Source: Burkholderia sp. Ax-1719 | Lineage (GTDB): Bacteria > Pseudomonadota > Gammaproteobacteria > Burkholderiales > Burkholderiaceae | Length of the DNA stretch: 64,000 nucleotides | NCBI RefSeq assembly: GCF_011753055.1 | Contig: NZ_VWWJ01000001.1 | Location: forward strand, 868,001-932,000 | Reading direction: 5' to 3' | Shown here: positions 52,083-60,189 of the stretch, in pieces | Layout: each line of letters starts with the position of its first letter | How positions within the stretch are numbered: position 1 is the first letter of the stretch | Notes under the pieces: generated by a model | The model's input: only the letters and a program-made list of their open reading frames with translations | Told to the model about the DNA's origin: nothing | Database searches by the model: none | Made by a program: the position numbers and the translations under genes

Positions 52083-52799
52083 ATGGGAAACGACGGAGTG
52101 CAGGCGGTCGAGAAGGCGTTGTCGCTGCTCGATATCTTCAAGCCGGGCGCAGAATCGCTGTCGCTGGCCGCGTTGTCTCAAGCGTCGGGCATGCACAAGA
52201 CGACCGTGTATCGCTTGATGAATTCACTCGAGCGAATGAACTACGTGATCCGCGCGGAGAGCGGTTCCTACTCGCTCGGGCCGCGCGTGCTGTATCTCGG
52301 CAAGCTGTATGAGCAGTCGTTTCATCTGTCGTCGGTGGTCGAGCCGGCTTTGCAGGCGCTCGCGGCATCGACGAAGGAAAGCGCGTCTTACTACGTGATC
52401 GACCATGCGCAGCGTCTGTGTCTGTTTCGCGCGGAGCCGTCCGAAGGGCTGCGCGAAACGCGGCTGCCGGGCACGGTGTTTCCGCTCGACGATACGGCGA
52501 TCAGTCTGGTGTTGAGATTCTGGGGGCAGGGCGAAGCGGTGTTTGATACAACGCCGGCGTTGCCGCTTTTCACCTCAGGCGCGCGCGATCAACATACGGC
52601 GGCTTTTGCGGCGCCCATCTTTGGGGCCGGCGACAAGTTCATGGCGGCGCTGACGCTCTCGGGTCCGGCTTCGCGGCTCGATGCGACGCGCACTTCCGGC
52701 GAAGTCGCGGCGCAGATGCTGCGAAGCGCCTCAGAGTTGTCGAGGAAGTTGGGCGCCAGCGTGGCGTTGTGCGAGCGGATGTACGGCGGTCGCCTCTGA
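52083..52799 (+). CDS. IclR family transcriptional regulator
   Basis: A 238-residue regulator. The N-terminal winged helix is VEKALSLLDIFKPGAESLSLAALSQASGMHKTTVYRLMNSLERMNYVIR, and the effector-binding GAF-like domain follows (LQALAASTKESASYYVIDHAQRLCLFRAEPSEGLRE). The ATG at 52083 follows GGAGGGGAG. It is divergent from the ten-gene operon, with three palindromes between them, so it is the likely local regulator, responding to a pathway intermediate. Confidence 0.93.
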   Translation: MGNDGVQAVEKALSLLDIFKPGAESLSLAALSQASGMHKTTVYRLMNSLERMNYVIRAESGSYSLGPRVLYLGKLYEQSFHLSSVVEPALQALAASTKESASYYVIDHAQRLCLFRAEPSEGLRETRLPGTVFPLDDTAISLVLRFWGQGEAVFDTTPALPLFTSGARDQHTAAFAAPIFGAGDKFMAALTLSGPASRLDATRTSGEVAAQMLRSASELSRKLGASVALCERMYGGRL

Positions 52800-53141
52800 G
52801 TGACGATTGCCAGTCAAAGCTGGGACACAACCACGGTTTCGAGCAATGTCTCCAACATGCCGCCAAACAGCCGTTCGAGCCGACATTGGCGACGGGCCGG
52901 ATTTGGCCGACCAGCGCCCCACGGAGAAGCATGACGATCATTTCGGCTGCTTGCTTCATGCAAAAGGCATAACCCGACCCGTTTGAGTCACTTAGTCAGT
53001 TTGGGCTTCAGTCCGCTGTCTCGTCGATATGAGACATTCCCACACAGCGTTGCAGTTACTAGTATCAGTACGCTGGGTGCAGCCGGTGGTGCGGTCTGGT
53101 CGACGGTTACAATCCTAGGACGCCGATTCTAGGAGCTCGGT
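52800..53141. other. Boundary stretch with no supportable gene
   Basis: The stretch between the IclR gene and the unknown 305-aa gene contains only short frames without a convincing start or family (for example a minus-strand frame with RPVANVGSNGCLAA, which may be a remnant). The upstream end marks the change from the high-GC core to the lower-GC island. Confidence 0.4.
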
Positions 53142-54059
53142 ATGCCGTTACTTGTAGCGATGGATTTCGTCTCTGACGCGGATTCACGAGCCGTTCAGCT
53201 TCTAGCCGGCCTTGGGTACAAGCCAAAGCCTAGCGATACCGCTTTGGACCGTTTCGCCGCGCTGTACACGCGCGCCGAACGCATTATTCCACCAGTGCCT
53301 TACGAAGTGCGTCTTTCAGACGAGATTCAACAGAGCTCCAAGTACAGGACGCACAGAAAGGCTTTTGACGAAATAGTGTCGCGACTGCGGAACGGTCAAA
53401 GCGTCCGCCCTTATCTTTCAACGTTAGCGGTTCGTGCTGCGTTCCAAGACACGCTTCTGTTGACTTGGGGCATTCACCATCTACACCTCAATATTATTGA
53501 TACGCTCGACAGGCGCGGCTTTGTAGCCCGAAGGCGGGGCGCGTCCGAACTATTATTATTGCGCATCAAGGAACAGACAGCCTATCTAATAGACATCGTT
53601 TCGCACGACGAGCCAGATCTGTTTGACAACCCACGATTGCTAGAGGTCGTGGACCGGAACTGGCCCGAACTTCACTTCGCGGCGAAGTCAATCACTGGCG
53701 AAGCATTCACGCCGCAGCAAGTGAAGAACCTTCGCTCGAACCATGCAAATTTCGCCATTCAGATTAATGGGCGCACCGTTTTACCCACGGTTGGAGTTAC
53801 CGCGACCGGCGTACCGATTGAGGTCTACGGATGGTATTGGGCGTTGCACGCCGAGCTACGCAATGTGGAAGCGGACGTTCGTCGTCGTTTCTACGAATTT
53901 TTTCCGCACAGCATTTCGCCATCGCAGAACTGGCGAGCTATCAACGTTGTCAGGTTGGTCGGTATTGAAGACGCTTATTTCATCCTTCAGGACCAAGCAA
54001 CGCTTCGCTTGTGTCATGCCTATCGCGTCGCAGCACAAAAACCAGAAATTGTAGCGTAG
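53142..54059 (+). CDS. Unknown 305-residue protein, possible defence gene
   Basis: I do not recognise a family. The protein has no signal or membrane helix. A central block stands out: RAAFQDTLLLTWGIHHLHLNIIDTLDRRGFVARRRGASELLLLRIKEQTAYLIDIVSHDEPDLFDNPRLLEVVDRNWPELHFA. The WGIHHLHL and HDEPxLF...NWPEL motifs, with paired histidines and acidic residues, could suit a metal-dependent or RNase-like activity, but this is guesswork. GC is lower than the operon before it. It lies upstream of two abortive-infection-type genes at the left side of a small island, so a phage-defence role is inferred from position only. Confidence 0.65.
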   Translation: MPLLVAMDFVSDADSRAVQLLAGLGYKPKPSDTALDRFAALYTRAERIIPPVPYEVRLSDEIQQSSKYRTHRKAFDEIVSRLRNGQSVRPYLSTLAVRAAFQDTLLLTWGIHHLHLNIIDTLDRRGFVARRRGASELLLLRIKEQTAYLIDIVSHDEPDLFDNPRLLEVVDRNWPELHFAAKSITGEAFTPQQVKNLRSNHANFAIQINGRTVLPTVGVTATGVPIEVYGWYWALHAELRNVEADVRRRFYEFFPHSISPSQNWRAINVVRLVGIEDAYFILQDQATLRLCHAYRVAAQKPEIVA

Positions 54060-54090
54060 GCCTTATCGAGACCGATCGCTTCATCGACCA

Positions 54091-54765
54091 CTATTCATTC
54101 TTATGCAGTGTGTTATGTGCATGCCGGTGTTTGGCTGATCTAATTCTGGATTTGTAAGGCCATTCAAATATCATGCTGGCGTATGGCGAAAGCATGACTT
54201 CATCCATTTCGCCGATCCCGAAGTATTGTTCATGAAACGTCAAGGTCTTATGTATAAAAATAAATTCAGAATTTACCCACGAGATCATTCGTTTTACTTC
54301 TTTTTGCCTAACGGAAGACGGAAGTGAAATGCGATCTTCTACGTTGACAGTCTTAGTCTTTCGATCGCGATCTAGTCCAACGTAAGCCGCCTGTTGTTTT
54401 CGTTGTTCCAGACCGCCGTTCTTTATGAACTCGACGAGCGATGGGTGATACTCAGACATGTCACGCACCACAAAGGCGTATTGTTTCTCCGAGTGTATAT
54501 AAAGAAGTTTTAACCATTTCTGCTCAAAATTCGAATCTGAAAATCCGCAATTCGTAATTGAACTGTATTAATAGTGTTCGACCCACTTCGCTTTCGCGAA
54601 TTCCTCCAATGACAAGACCGACAACTGGAATGCAGATGGAAAGGAACCGGCCTTAAATAGGAGAATCGCGTCCCGATGAAGCCTAAGTGCATTTAGCAGC
54701 GATTCCTTGCCTAACTTTTTCCACTTGTACAATGACAAGGTAGGCGTAGCGGTTTTGACGTTCAT
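54091..54765 (-). pseudogene. AbiV-like abortive infection gene with an in-frame stop
   Basis: The frame from the ATG at 54765 (MNVKTATPTLSLYKW) gives 65 residues with the AbiV signature NALRLHRDAILLFKAGSFPSAFQLSVLSLEEFAKAKWVEHY, then TAA at 54568-54570. Directly past the stop, in the same frame, the expected continuation goes on: WLKLLYIHSEKQYAFVVRDMSEYHPSLVEFIKNGG, then LEQRKQQAAYVGLDRDRKTK, to 54091. The total of about 224 codons fits the Lactococcus AbiV length (about 200). One nonsense codon therefore splits an otherwise intact gene. The alternatives are a decayed pseudogene, a sequencing error, or read-through. Confidence 0.75.
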
Positions 54766-54957
54766 GCTCGTTGGTTCTCCCGGTTGCGAGTTATCGTGTG
54801 TGATTCTAGTGCAGAGCGTTGAAATTCCGGTCCATGCCAAATGCGTGAACCGGAGTTGTGATGGCCCCGCTTCCTCGGACAACCGCTTCGGATAGACTAT
54901 CGGCACCCCGGCTGCCTCGAAAGTAATCAACAAGTGGCGGAATGAGAGAGTTCGACC

Positions 54958-56016
54958 ATGCTTACTGATGTCTTCTTTCGCAGGTATGAGAATCGTCCGA
55001 TGTTCAAAAGCGTCGGGCAGAAGGAGTCTGCGCTCTTTGTGCAGGCGTACAGAATCGTCGACGAGCAGATTTGGAAATACTACGGGTACGACGACAAGGT
55101 CGACGAGAGCGTCAAGACGATCTGGACTGTTATTCACGACCGCCTAACAATGGAGATCGGGATCAAGGAACTGTCACCGAAATCCTACTCCTACCAGACC
55201 GAGTGGATGGGTAAGCCCTCTACGGCCTCGGGTTGGAACAACATGAACTTCGTGGTCGAGCAGTGGCTGAACTACAAATTCACTGACGACTTGGACCCTG
55301 ACATGTTCGTCAAGCGTCGTCTCAGCTTCGTCGAATTGGCCTTCCGCACGCGAGAGGAGCAAGTAGCTCAGGCGAACGCTGAGTTTCCGGCTCAGTTGGT
55401 CCAGGCCGAATTCCAAGACAAGCTGCGTCAGAAACACATGGCAGTTCCTGGTGCGCGGTCCAACAGCGTGCGAGCCATCGATGAGAGCATGAACAGGAAG
55501 TTCGCGGCGAATGTGCATGAGCTGAACGAGCGTCTGAAGCAAGCTGATATGCCACTGCACTACCACAATGGCTACTTGCAGATTGCGCGGGACGAGCAGC
55601 TTCAAGAACAAGTCGAGCAACCATTCTGGCTGCTGGTGAAGGACGCTCGATGGAAGAACGTAAGCATTGACATGGCCGAGGCGATCGATCGCAGAGACAC
55701 CGGCGGCCGCGATCCATCGTTCTACGCCGCTAAGGCACTGGAAAGCACGATCAAGATCGTTTGCGAACTCAAGAAGTGGACTACCGGTGCTGAGAAAGGT
55801 GTATCCGATTTCCTGAATCACCTTGAGAGCAAGGGAAACGGCGCGTTCATCGAGGGCTGGGAGCGGCAATCAATACAGCGGTTCTACAGCGACGTGCGGA
55901 ACGACCTGGGGCATGGCCCTGGCTCCAAAGACATGCCGAATTTCACTGTGCAGCAGATAGATCAGACCATCGAGTTCTGCATGTCGTGGATCAAGAGCTT
56001 GATTAAGCGACTGTAG
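54958..56016 (+). CDS. AbiJ-NTD4-like protein with C-terminal HEPN RNase motif
   Basis: A 352-residue protein resembling abortive-infection AbiJ-type proteins. The N-terminal segment VFFRRYENRPMFKSVGQKESALFVQAYRIVDEQIWKYY resembles the AbiJ-NTD4 domain. The C-terminal domain (about 250-352) is HEPN-like: SFYAAKALESTIKIVCELKKWTTG, then FYSDVRNDLGHGPGSK, which has the RNase motif R-x4-H at R314/H319. The AbiC-type ending VQQIDQTIEFCMSWIKSLIKRL also fits. HEPN proteins of this kind kill or stall infected cells by cleaving RNA. It is divergent from the AbiV-like gene by 192 bases. Domain names are from memory; the R-x4-H is seen directly. Confidence 0.75.
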   Translation: MLTDVFFRRYENRPMFKSVGQKESALFVQAYRIVDEQIWKYYGYDDKVDESVKTIWTVIHDRLTMEIGIKELSPKSYSYQTEWMGKPSTASGWNNMNFVVEQWLNYKFTDDLDPDMFVKRRLSFVELAFRTREEQVAQANAEFPAQLVQAEFQDKLRQKHMAVPGARSNSVRAIDESMNRKFAANVHELNERLKQADMPLHYHNGYLQIARDEQLQEQVEQPFWLLVKDARWKNVSIDMAEAIDRRDTGGRDPSFYAAKALESTIKIVCELKKWTTGAEKGVSDFLNHLESKGNGAFIEGWERQSIQRFYSDVRNDLGHGPGSKDMPNFTVQQIDQTIEFCMSWIKSLIKRL

Positions 56017-56271
56017 GTCACGCTTTGGCGGATAGCCTATATCCGATAGGGCGGATGGCCGAAGCGCGTCGAGTTTCAGCCAGATGTCACTGTCAAGCCA
56101 GCGTCGCCTCATGGCCGAACTCGGTCTGTCTGGATGCCGCAAAGCAGGAATTCTATAAATGCATTCAACGGTCAATTGCACAATTACTTATCGAGCGCCT
56201 GGCGGTGACATCACTCGGCAAAGTGTTGACCTCCTGGCGCTAAGTTGAGCAACGTTCCTCCTGCCCCCGCT
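56017..56271. other. Spacer before the integrase remnant
   Basis: About 255 bases of ordinary noncoding sequence without a supportable gene, between the AbiJ-like gene and the decayed integrase. Confidence 0.4.
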
Positions 56272-57031
56272 TCAAGGAAAGAATGGTGAGCGGATCCGGG
56301 ACATACGTCGGCAATTCCGGCCTGAAATTGCATCATCAATCTGCCGTGCCCGCTTGACTTCGTCACGCTGCAGATAGATCGAAGTCGTCGAGACCGAGGC
56401 ATGTCGCAGGTCGTACTGCACAGTTGTGAGTTCTGCGCTTCGGACGAGTCTGTGCGTCGAGTGATCCACCTTGAACGATTTCGCGGCCGGCAGGAAGAAA
56501 ATGCGCACACTATTTACAGGCGCACGCTGCTGATGCTTGTGCCCAGATGTTCTGGCGCTGTCAACTTCGAAACTGCCGATGATGGGTGTGTCCGGCCGGC
56601 AGTGCCGCTGAATGAAAGGCAGCCCGCGTTCGGTCAGATAGCGCGCCAGCGCATCACCGGGCAAGGGGCGGGAGTGTCATCCGCGTCAGTTTCTTGCCCT
56701 TGCCGGTCACGCGCAGCCAGCAGTCGCTGTCTGTTTCGACATGGCCGAGCGCGGCGCCGACGCGTTCGCTCGTGCGCAGGCTGGTCGCGTAACCACAATT
56801 CAGCAAAACGCGAAGTCGCTGCGCCGACCAACACCAACGACCCGGACGATCATTCAAGGCCGTCCGCGATCGCGCGCACCAGAGCATTGCCCATCGCTGA
56901 AAGCATGCGAGACGTCGAGCAAATTCGATCCGGATGCTTCCCGCACTTTCGTTCTCACAAACGGATTGAGGGAAGCCCTTATCGATCCAGCGCATGGCGT
57001 CGGCATCAGCGCGGCGATTGCGTCGCTCCAC
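56272..57031 (-). pseudogene. Decayed tyrosine recombinase/integrase
   Basis: Pieces of a site-specific integrase lie on the minus strand in two frames. The upstream piece (57031 to 56654) includes CGYATSLRTSERVGAALGHVETDSDCWLRVTGKGKKLTRMTLPPLAR. The downstream piece (56664 to 56272) continues PGDALARYLTERGLPF and ends SAELTTVQYDLRHASVSTTSIYLQRDEVKRARQIDD, with the conserved H and catalytic Y of the C-terminal box. A frameshift near 56660 joins them. The usual catalytic-Arg segment before it reads VDHSTHRLVRS, so key residues are lost. It probably marks the end of the element that brought the island. Confidence 0.75.
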
Positions 57032-57104
57032 AAGAGCTAGCCAGCGCGCCTACAGTTGGCCTATCTCGAATCCCAAGTTCGCTATTTCGTTATCGGGTCC
57101 GTAA

Positions 57105-57207
57105 CGACAAGTAATGCACCAATTCGCATTTAAGCCGCCGCCTAAATTTGATTAATATCAAAACTCCGGACGCGTGTGCCACTTGATCATCGGTCCGTTA
57201 CTTGTCG
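57105..57207. promoter_or_regulatory. Inverted repeat flanking the start of the sigma-54 activator
   Basis: CGACAAGTAA (57105-57114) and its exact inverse TTACTTGTCG (57198-57207) lie 84 bases apart around the presumed promoter of the regulator. They could be two operator half-sites or the residue of the insertion next door. The purpose is uncertain. Confidence 0.35.
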
Positions 57208-57211
57208 GATC

Positions 57212-58309
57212 ATGGATAACCAAGCACCCCGTCCCAGTCTGATCTCGCTGCCGGATAGCGACCAGCAGCCCCTGTCGATTCGTGCCAAAGCCCTTGTTTT
57301 TGCCGATCCGGCGTCGGCCGCCGTTCTGCGCTTTATCGAGCAGATCGGGCCCAGTTCGGCGCCCGCACTGATACTTGGCGAGACGGGCACCGGTAAGGAA
57401 CTGGTCGCGCGTCACATCCATCACGTCAGCCGTCGCACGGGCGCATTCATTGCGGTGAACTGCGGCGCGATCAATCCGCAACTCGCGGAAGCCGAACTCT
57501 TCGGCCACGAGGCAGGTGCGTTCACGGGGGCGCAAGGCCGTCGAGCCGGTTATTTCGAAGACGCGCACGAGGGCACAGTCTTTCTCGACGAAATCGGCGA
57601 TCTCGCCGCACCGTTGCAGGCGAAACTGCTGCGCGTTTTGCAGGAAGGCGAAGTGACGCGCGTGGGCGCCACGCGGGCGCGCCGCGTCAACGTGAGGGTG
57701 GTCGCCGCGACGAACGTCGATCTGGAGCGCGCCGTGATCGCGGGCAATTTCCGCATGGATCTGCTCTATCGGATCAATCTGGCAAGCGTACGTCTGCCGC
57801 CGTTACGGGAGCGGCCTCAGGACATCCTGCTGCTCGCGGAGCATTTCCGTTCGCGCTACTGCACACAACTCAAACGCGCGCAGCCGATGTTCGCCGAGGA
57901 CGCGGTTCAGGCACTGCTAGCCTATCCGTGGCCCGGCAATATCCGCGAACTCGAAAACGTCATACACCTCGCGTTGCTGGTTTCGAGCGGCAACCTGATC
58001 CGCGCGGAACACCTGAAGTTTTCCGAAGCGCTTGCAGCCAACGCGGCGCCGGGCCAGCCTGCGCCGACGCTGCCGCAGGACGATATCCGCGCGGGCATCC
58101 GCGGGCTGTTTCGCTCGCCGGGAGAGAGCCTGCTGCGTGATGTGGAGGAGCTGATCGTCAAGGAGGCGTTTGAGCATTGCCGGTTCAGCCAGGTACGCAC
58201 AGCCGCGCTGCTGGGCGTGACGCGCAACACCATGCGCACGCTGCTTGCACGTTACGGCCTCCTGAGCGATCTGCGTTCCGCGGTGCTGTACGAAGAGCCG
58301 CCGGACTGA
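57212..58309 (+). CDS. Sigma-54 dependent activator without sensor domain, SfnR-like
   Basis: A 365-residue bacterial enhancer-binding protein. The AAA+ domain has Walker A GETGTGKE, the sigma-54 contact loop GAFTGA (AGAFTGAQGR), Walker B GTVFLDEIGDL and the sensor segment RMDLLYRINLASVRLPPLRERP. A Fis-type HTH closes it (SQVRTAALLGVTRNTMRTLLARYGLL). Only about 35 residues precede the AAA+ domain, so it has no receiver or GAF sensor, as in SfnR, the activator of sulfone utilisation. It faces the LLM flavin monooxygenase operon convergently, and I infer that it drives that operon from a sigma-54 promoter outside the window. Confidence 0.88.
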   Translation: MDNQAPRPSLISLPDSDQQPLSIRAKALVFADPASAAVLRFIEQIGPSSAPALILGETGTGKELVARHIHHVSRRTGAFIAVNCGAINPQLAEAELFGHEAGAFTGAQGRRAGYFEDAHEGTVFLDEIGDLAAPLQAKLLRVLQEGEVTRVGATRARRVNVRVVAATNVDLERAVIAGNFRMDLLYRINLASVRLPPLRERPQDILLLAEHFRSRYCTQLKRAQPMFAEDAVQALLAYPWPGNIRELENVIHLALLVSSGNLIRAEHLKFSEALAANAAPGQPAPTLPQDDIRAGIRGLFRSPGESLLRDVEELIVKEAFEHCRFSQVRTAALLGVTRNTMRTLLARYGLLSDLRSAVLYEEPPD

Positions 58310-58324
58310 GGGCGGCTGTGGTGT

Positions 58325-59440
58325 TCAAGTCTGCCGTCGAACTGGCTCGCGTTGGAGCAGGCGCGCGCGCGGCAGCACGTGTTCCCCGACGCACGTCGCT
58401 TCCTCCAGATTCGGGTACGACGACAGCAGAAACTCGTCGATGCCCAGGGCATGGTACTCGCTGATGCGTCTCGCGACTTCGTCATGGCTGCCCACCAGCG
58501 CTGTTCCCGCGCCGCCGCGTGTCAAGCCCACCCCGGCCCACAGATTCGGCGCGACTTCCAGCTCGCGCAGCGTGCGCATCGCGCCGCGACTCAACGCAGT
58601 CTGCCGACGTTGGCCCACCGACTCGTATTGATCGAGTTCGCGCTGGGCATCAGCGTAATTGCGCTCGGAGATGCCGCGCAGCAATTCGTCGGCGCGAGAC
58701 CAGGCCGCGCGTCCCGTTTCGCGTGCGATCACATGCACGCGTACTCCGAACCGGATCCTGCGGCCATGCATGGCCGCGAGCGCCTTGAGCCGCCTGACGC
58801 GCTCACGCACGAGCGCAGGCGGTTCCGCCCAGAGCAGATAGGTATCGCTCTGGCTGGCCGCCACGCGTTCCGCGAACGCCGACGCACCGCCGAGATACAG
58901 CGGCGGCGCCTGTTCGAGCGGCACGCCAGGGTGGGCGGCATTGAGGGCATAGTGGCGCCCGGCGACGGTGTGTCCCGCGCCTTGCCAAAGACGGCGCAGT
59001 ACGCGCAGATATTCGGAGGTGCGCTGGTAGCGGGCGTCGTGATCGAGAAAGTCGCCGAGCGCGCGCTGATCGTGGGCGCTTGAGCCGCTTGCCGCAAACA
59101 GGCGCAGCCGGCCTCCGCTCATGTGCTGGAGTGTCGCGGCGCGGTTCGCGAGCGGTTCCGGCTGTTCGAGGCCGGGCCTGAAGGTGACGATGAAATCGAT
59201 GCGGCGAGTGGTTCTCGCGAGCATCGCAGTGACAAGCCACGGATCTTCGAAGCCTGCCGCCGTCGGGACGAGCAGATGGTCGAAGCCGGCTCCTTCTGCG
59301 GCGGTGGCGAGGCGGCGTAAGTAGTCTGGCGTCGGAGGACGAAAGTCCCGTAAATAGTTCGGCGGCCTCGGCAGGCCGCTGTTGGCAAGATGTGGTCCGT
59401 CACCGTTGGTTGGCAGGAACCAGCCGAATTCGATGCTCAT
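58325..59440 (-). CDS. LLM-class FMN monooxygenase, SsuD-like
   Basis: A 371-residue luciferase-like monooxygenase close to alkanesulfonate monooxygenase SsuD. Signatures are FGWFLPTNGDGPHL, EGAGFDHLLVPT, FIVTFRPGLEQPEPLANRAATLQHMSGGRL and DHDARYQRTSEYLRVLRRLW. It cleaves a sulfonate with FMNH2 and O2 to release sulfite. FMNH2 must come from a reductase encoded elsewhere. It is the last gene of a minus-strand set that begins at the TonB receptor. Confidence 0.88.
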   Translation of the reverse strand: MSIEFGWFLPTNGDGPHLANSGLPRPPNYLRDFRPPTPDYLRRLATAAEGAGFDHLLVPTAAGFEDPWLVTAMLARTTRRIDFIVTFRPGLEQPEPLANRAATLQHMSGGRLRLFAASGSSAHDQRALGDFLDHDARYQRTSEYLRVLRRLWQGAGHTVAGRHYALNAAHPGVPLEQAPPLYLGGASAFAERVAASQSDTYLLWAEPPALVRERVRRLKALAAMHGRRIRFGVRVHVIARETGRAAWSRADELLRGISERNYADAQRELDQYESVGQRRQTALSRGAMRTLRELEVAPNLWAGVGLTRGGAGTALVGSHDEVARRISEYHALGIDEFLLSSYPNLEEATCVGEHVLPRARLLQREPVRRQT

Positions 59441-59466
59441 GAGGCGTACCGTCGGAATGGGCCAGT

Positions 59467-60189
59467 TCAGGGTGTAAAGCCGGGCTGGATGCCGGGTTGG
59501 CAGCGAGCGTCAGGTCCGAAAGGTACGACGCGGCGCAGGCGTTGCCCCGGCGGTGGCGCGACGCGATCGACTTCGCGAAACGCGCGCTCGATTGCGTCCT
59601 GCAGCGCGGGCGTGCCTTGCGTTTCGCGCAGCACGCCGTCGCAGCCGCTAGCCGCGAGCTTGCTCAGGTTCGGTTCGGCGCCGAGCCAGTACAGCGGCGG
59701 GCGTTGTGCATCGAGATCCGGCAAGGACGCGGCGCTGGCGCGGAAGTACTCGCCGTGATGGTCGAGTGGCGCTCGGGCAGTCCACAGCGCGTCGAGGATG
59801 GTCAGGAATTCGACGCCATGCGCGAGCCGCTGATCGCGATTCATTGAGGCTAGCTGGATATCGGTTTCGACGCCCGCCCAGTCAGCGGTGCAGGCGAGCG
59901 CGGCGCAACCGCCGCTGATCGACTGAAGACTTTGCGCAAGATGCGCCGCCGCGACCGGCAGCATCGTACTGGCGGGCAGCGCAACCACGACCCGCGCGGC
60001 CGGCAGCGCGTCAACCAGTACGGCGGCCAGCGTCCACGGGTCCTCCCTGCCGGGGCTGCTCGGCAACAGCAGTCCGTCGCAGCCTGCCGTCAGACCTGCG
60101 CGCGCAAGCGAGATCCAGTCCGCGGCGGGGTTCGCGCGCAATGGACGGGAATCCATGGCGAGATTCAGCAGCAACGCCGGTGGCTTCAT
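59467..60189 (-). CDS. Short LLM-class flavin oxidoreductase-like protein
   Basis: A 240-residue LLM-fold protein, clearly shorter than the usual 340-380. Recognisable parts are AGLTAGCDGLLLPSSPGREDPWTLAAVL, VVVALPASTMLPVAAAHLAQSLQSISGG and HGEYFRASAASLPDLDAQRPPLYWLGAEPNL. It is similar in layout to the first half of the SsuD-like neighbour. It could be a truncated paralogue or a partner subunit. It starts at 60189 (ATG, MKPPALLLNL), overlapping the previous gene by four bases. Confidence 0.7.
   Translation of the reverse strand: MKPPALLLNLAMDSRPLRANPAADWISLARAGLTAGCDGLLLPSSPGREDPWTLAAVLVDALPAARVVVALPASTMLPVAAAHLAQSLQSISGGCAALACTADWAGVETDIQLASMNRDQRLAHGVEFLTILDALWTARAPLDHHGEYFRASAASLPDLDAQRPPLYWLGAEPNLSKLAASGCDGVLRETQGTPALQDAIERAFREVDRVAPPPGQRLRRVVPFGPDARCQPGIQPGFTP

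Noticed and set aside
52639..52959. Minus-strand 106-residue frame overlapping the IclR end
   Set aside because: It overlaps a real gene by 161 bases and has no recognisable domain or ribosome site.
54568..55137. Longer N-terminus for the AbiV-like gene (start at 55137)
   Set aside because: It would overlap the divergent gene at 54958, and the AbiV signature begins after the ATG at 54765.
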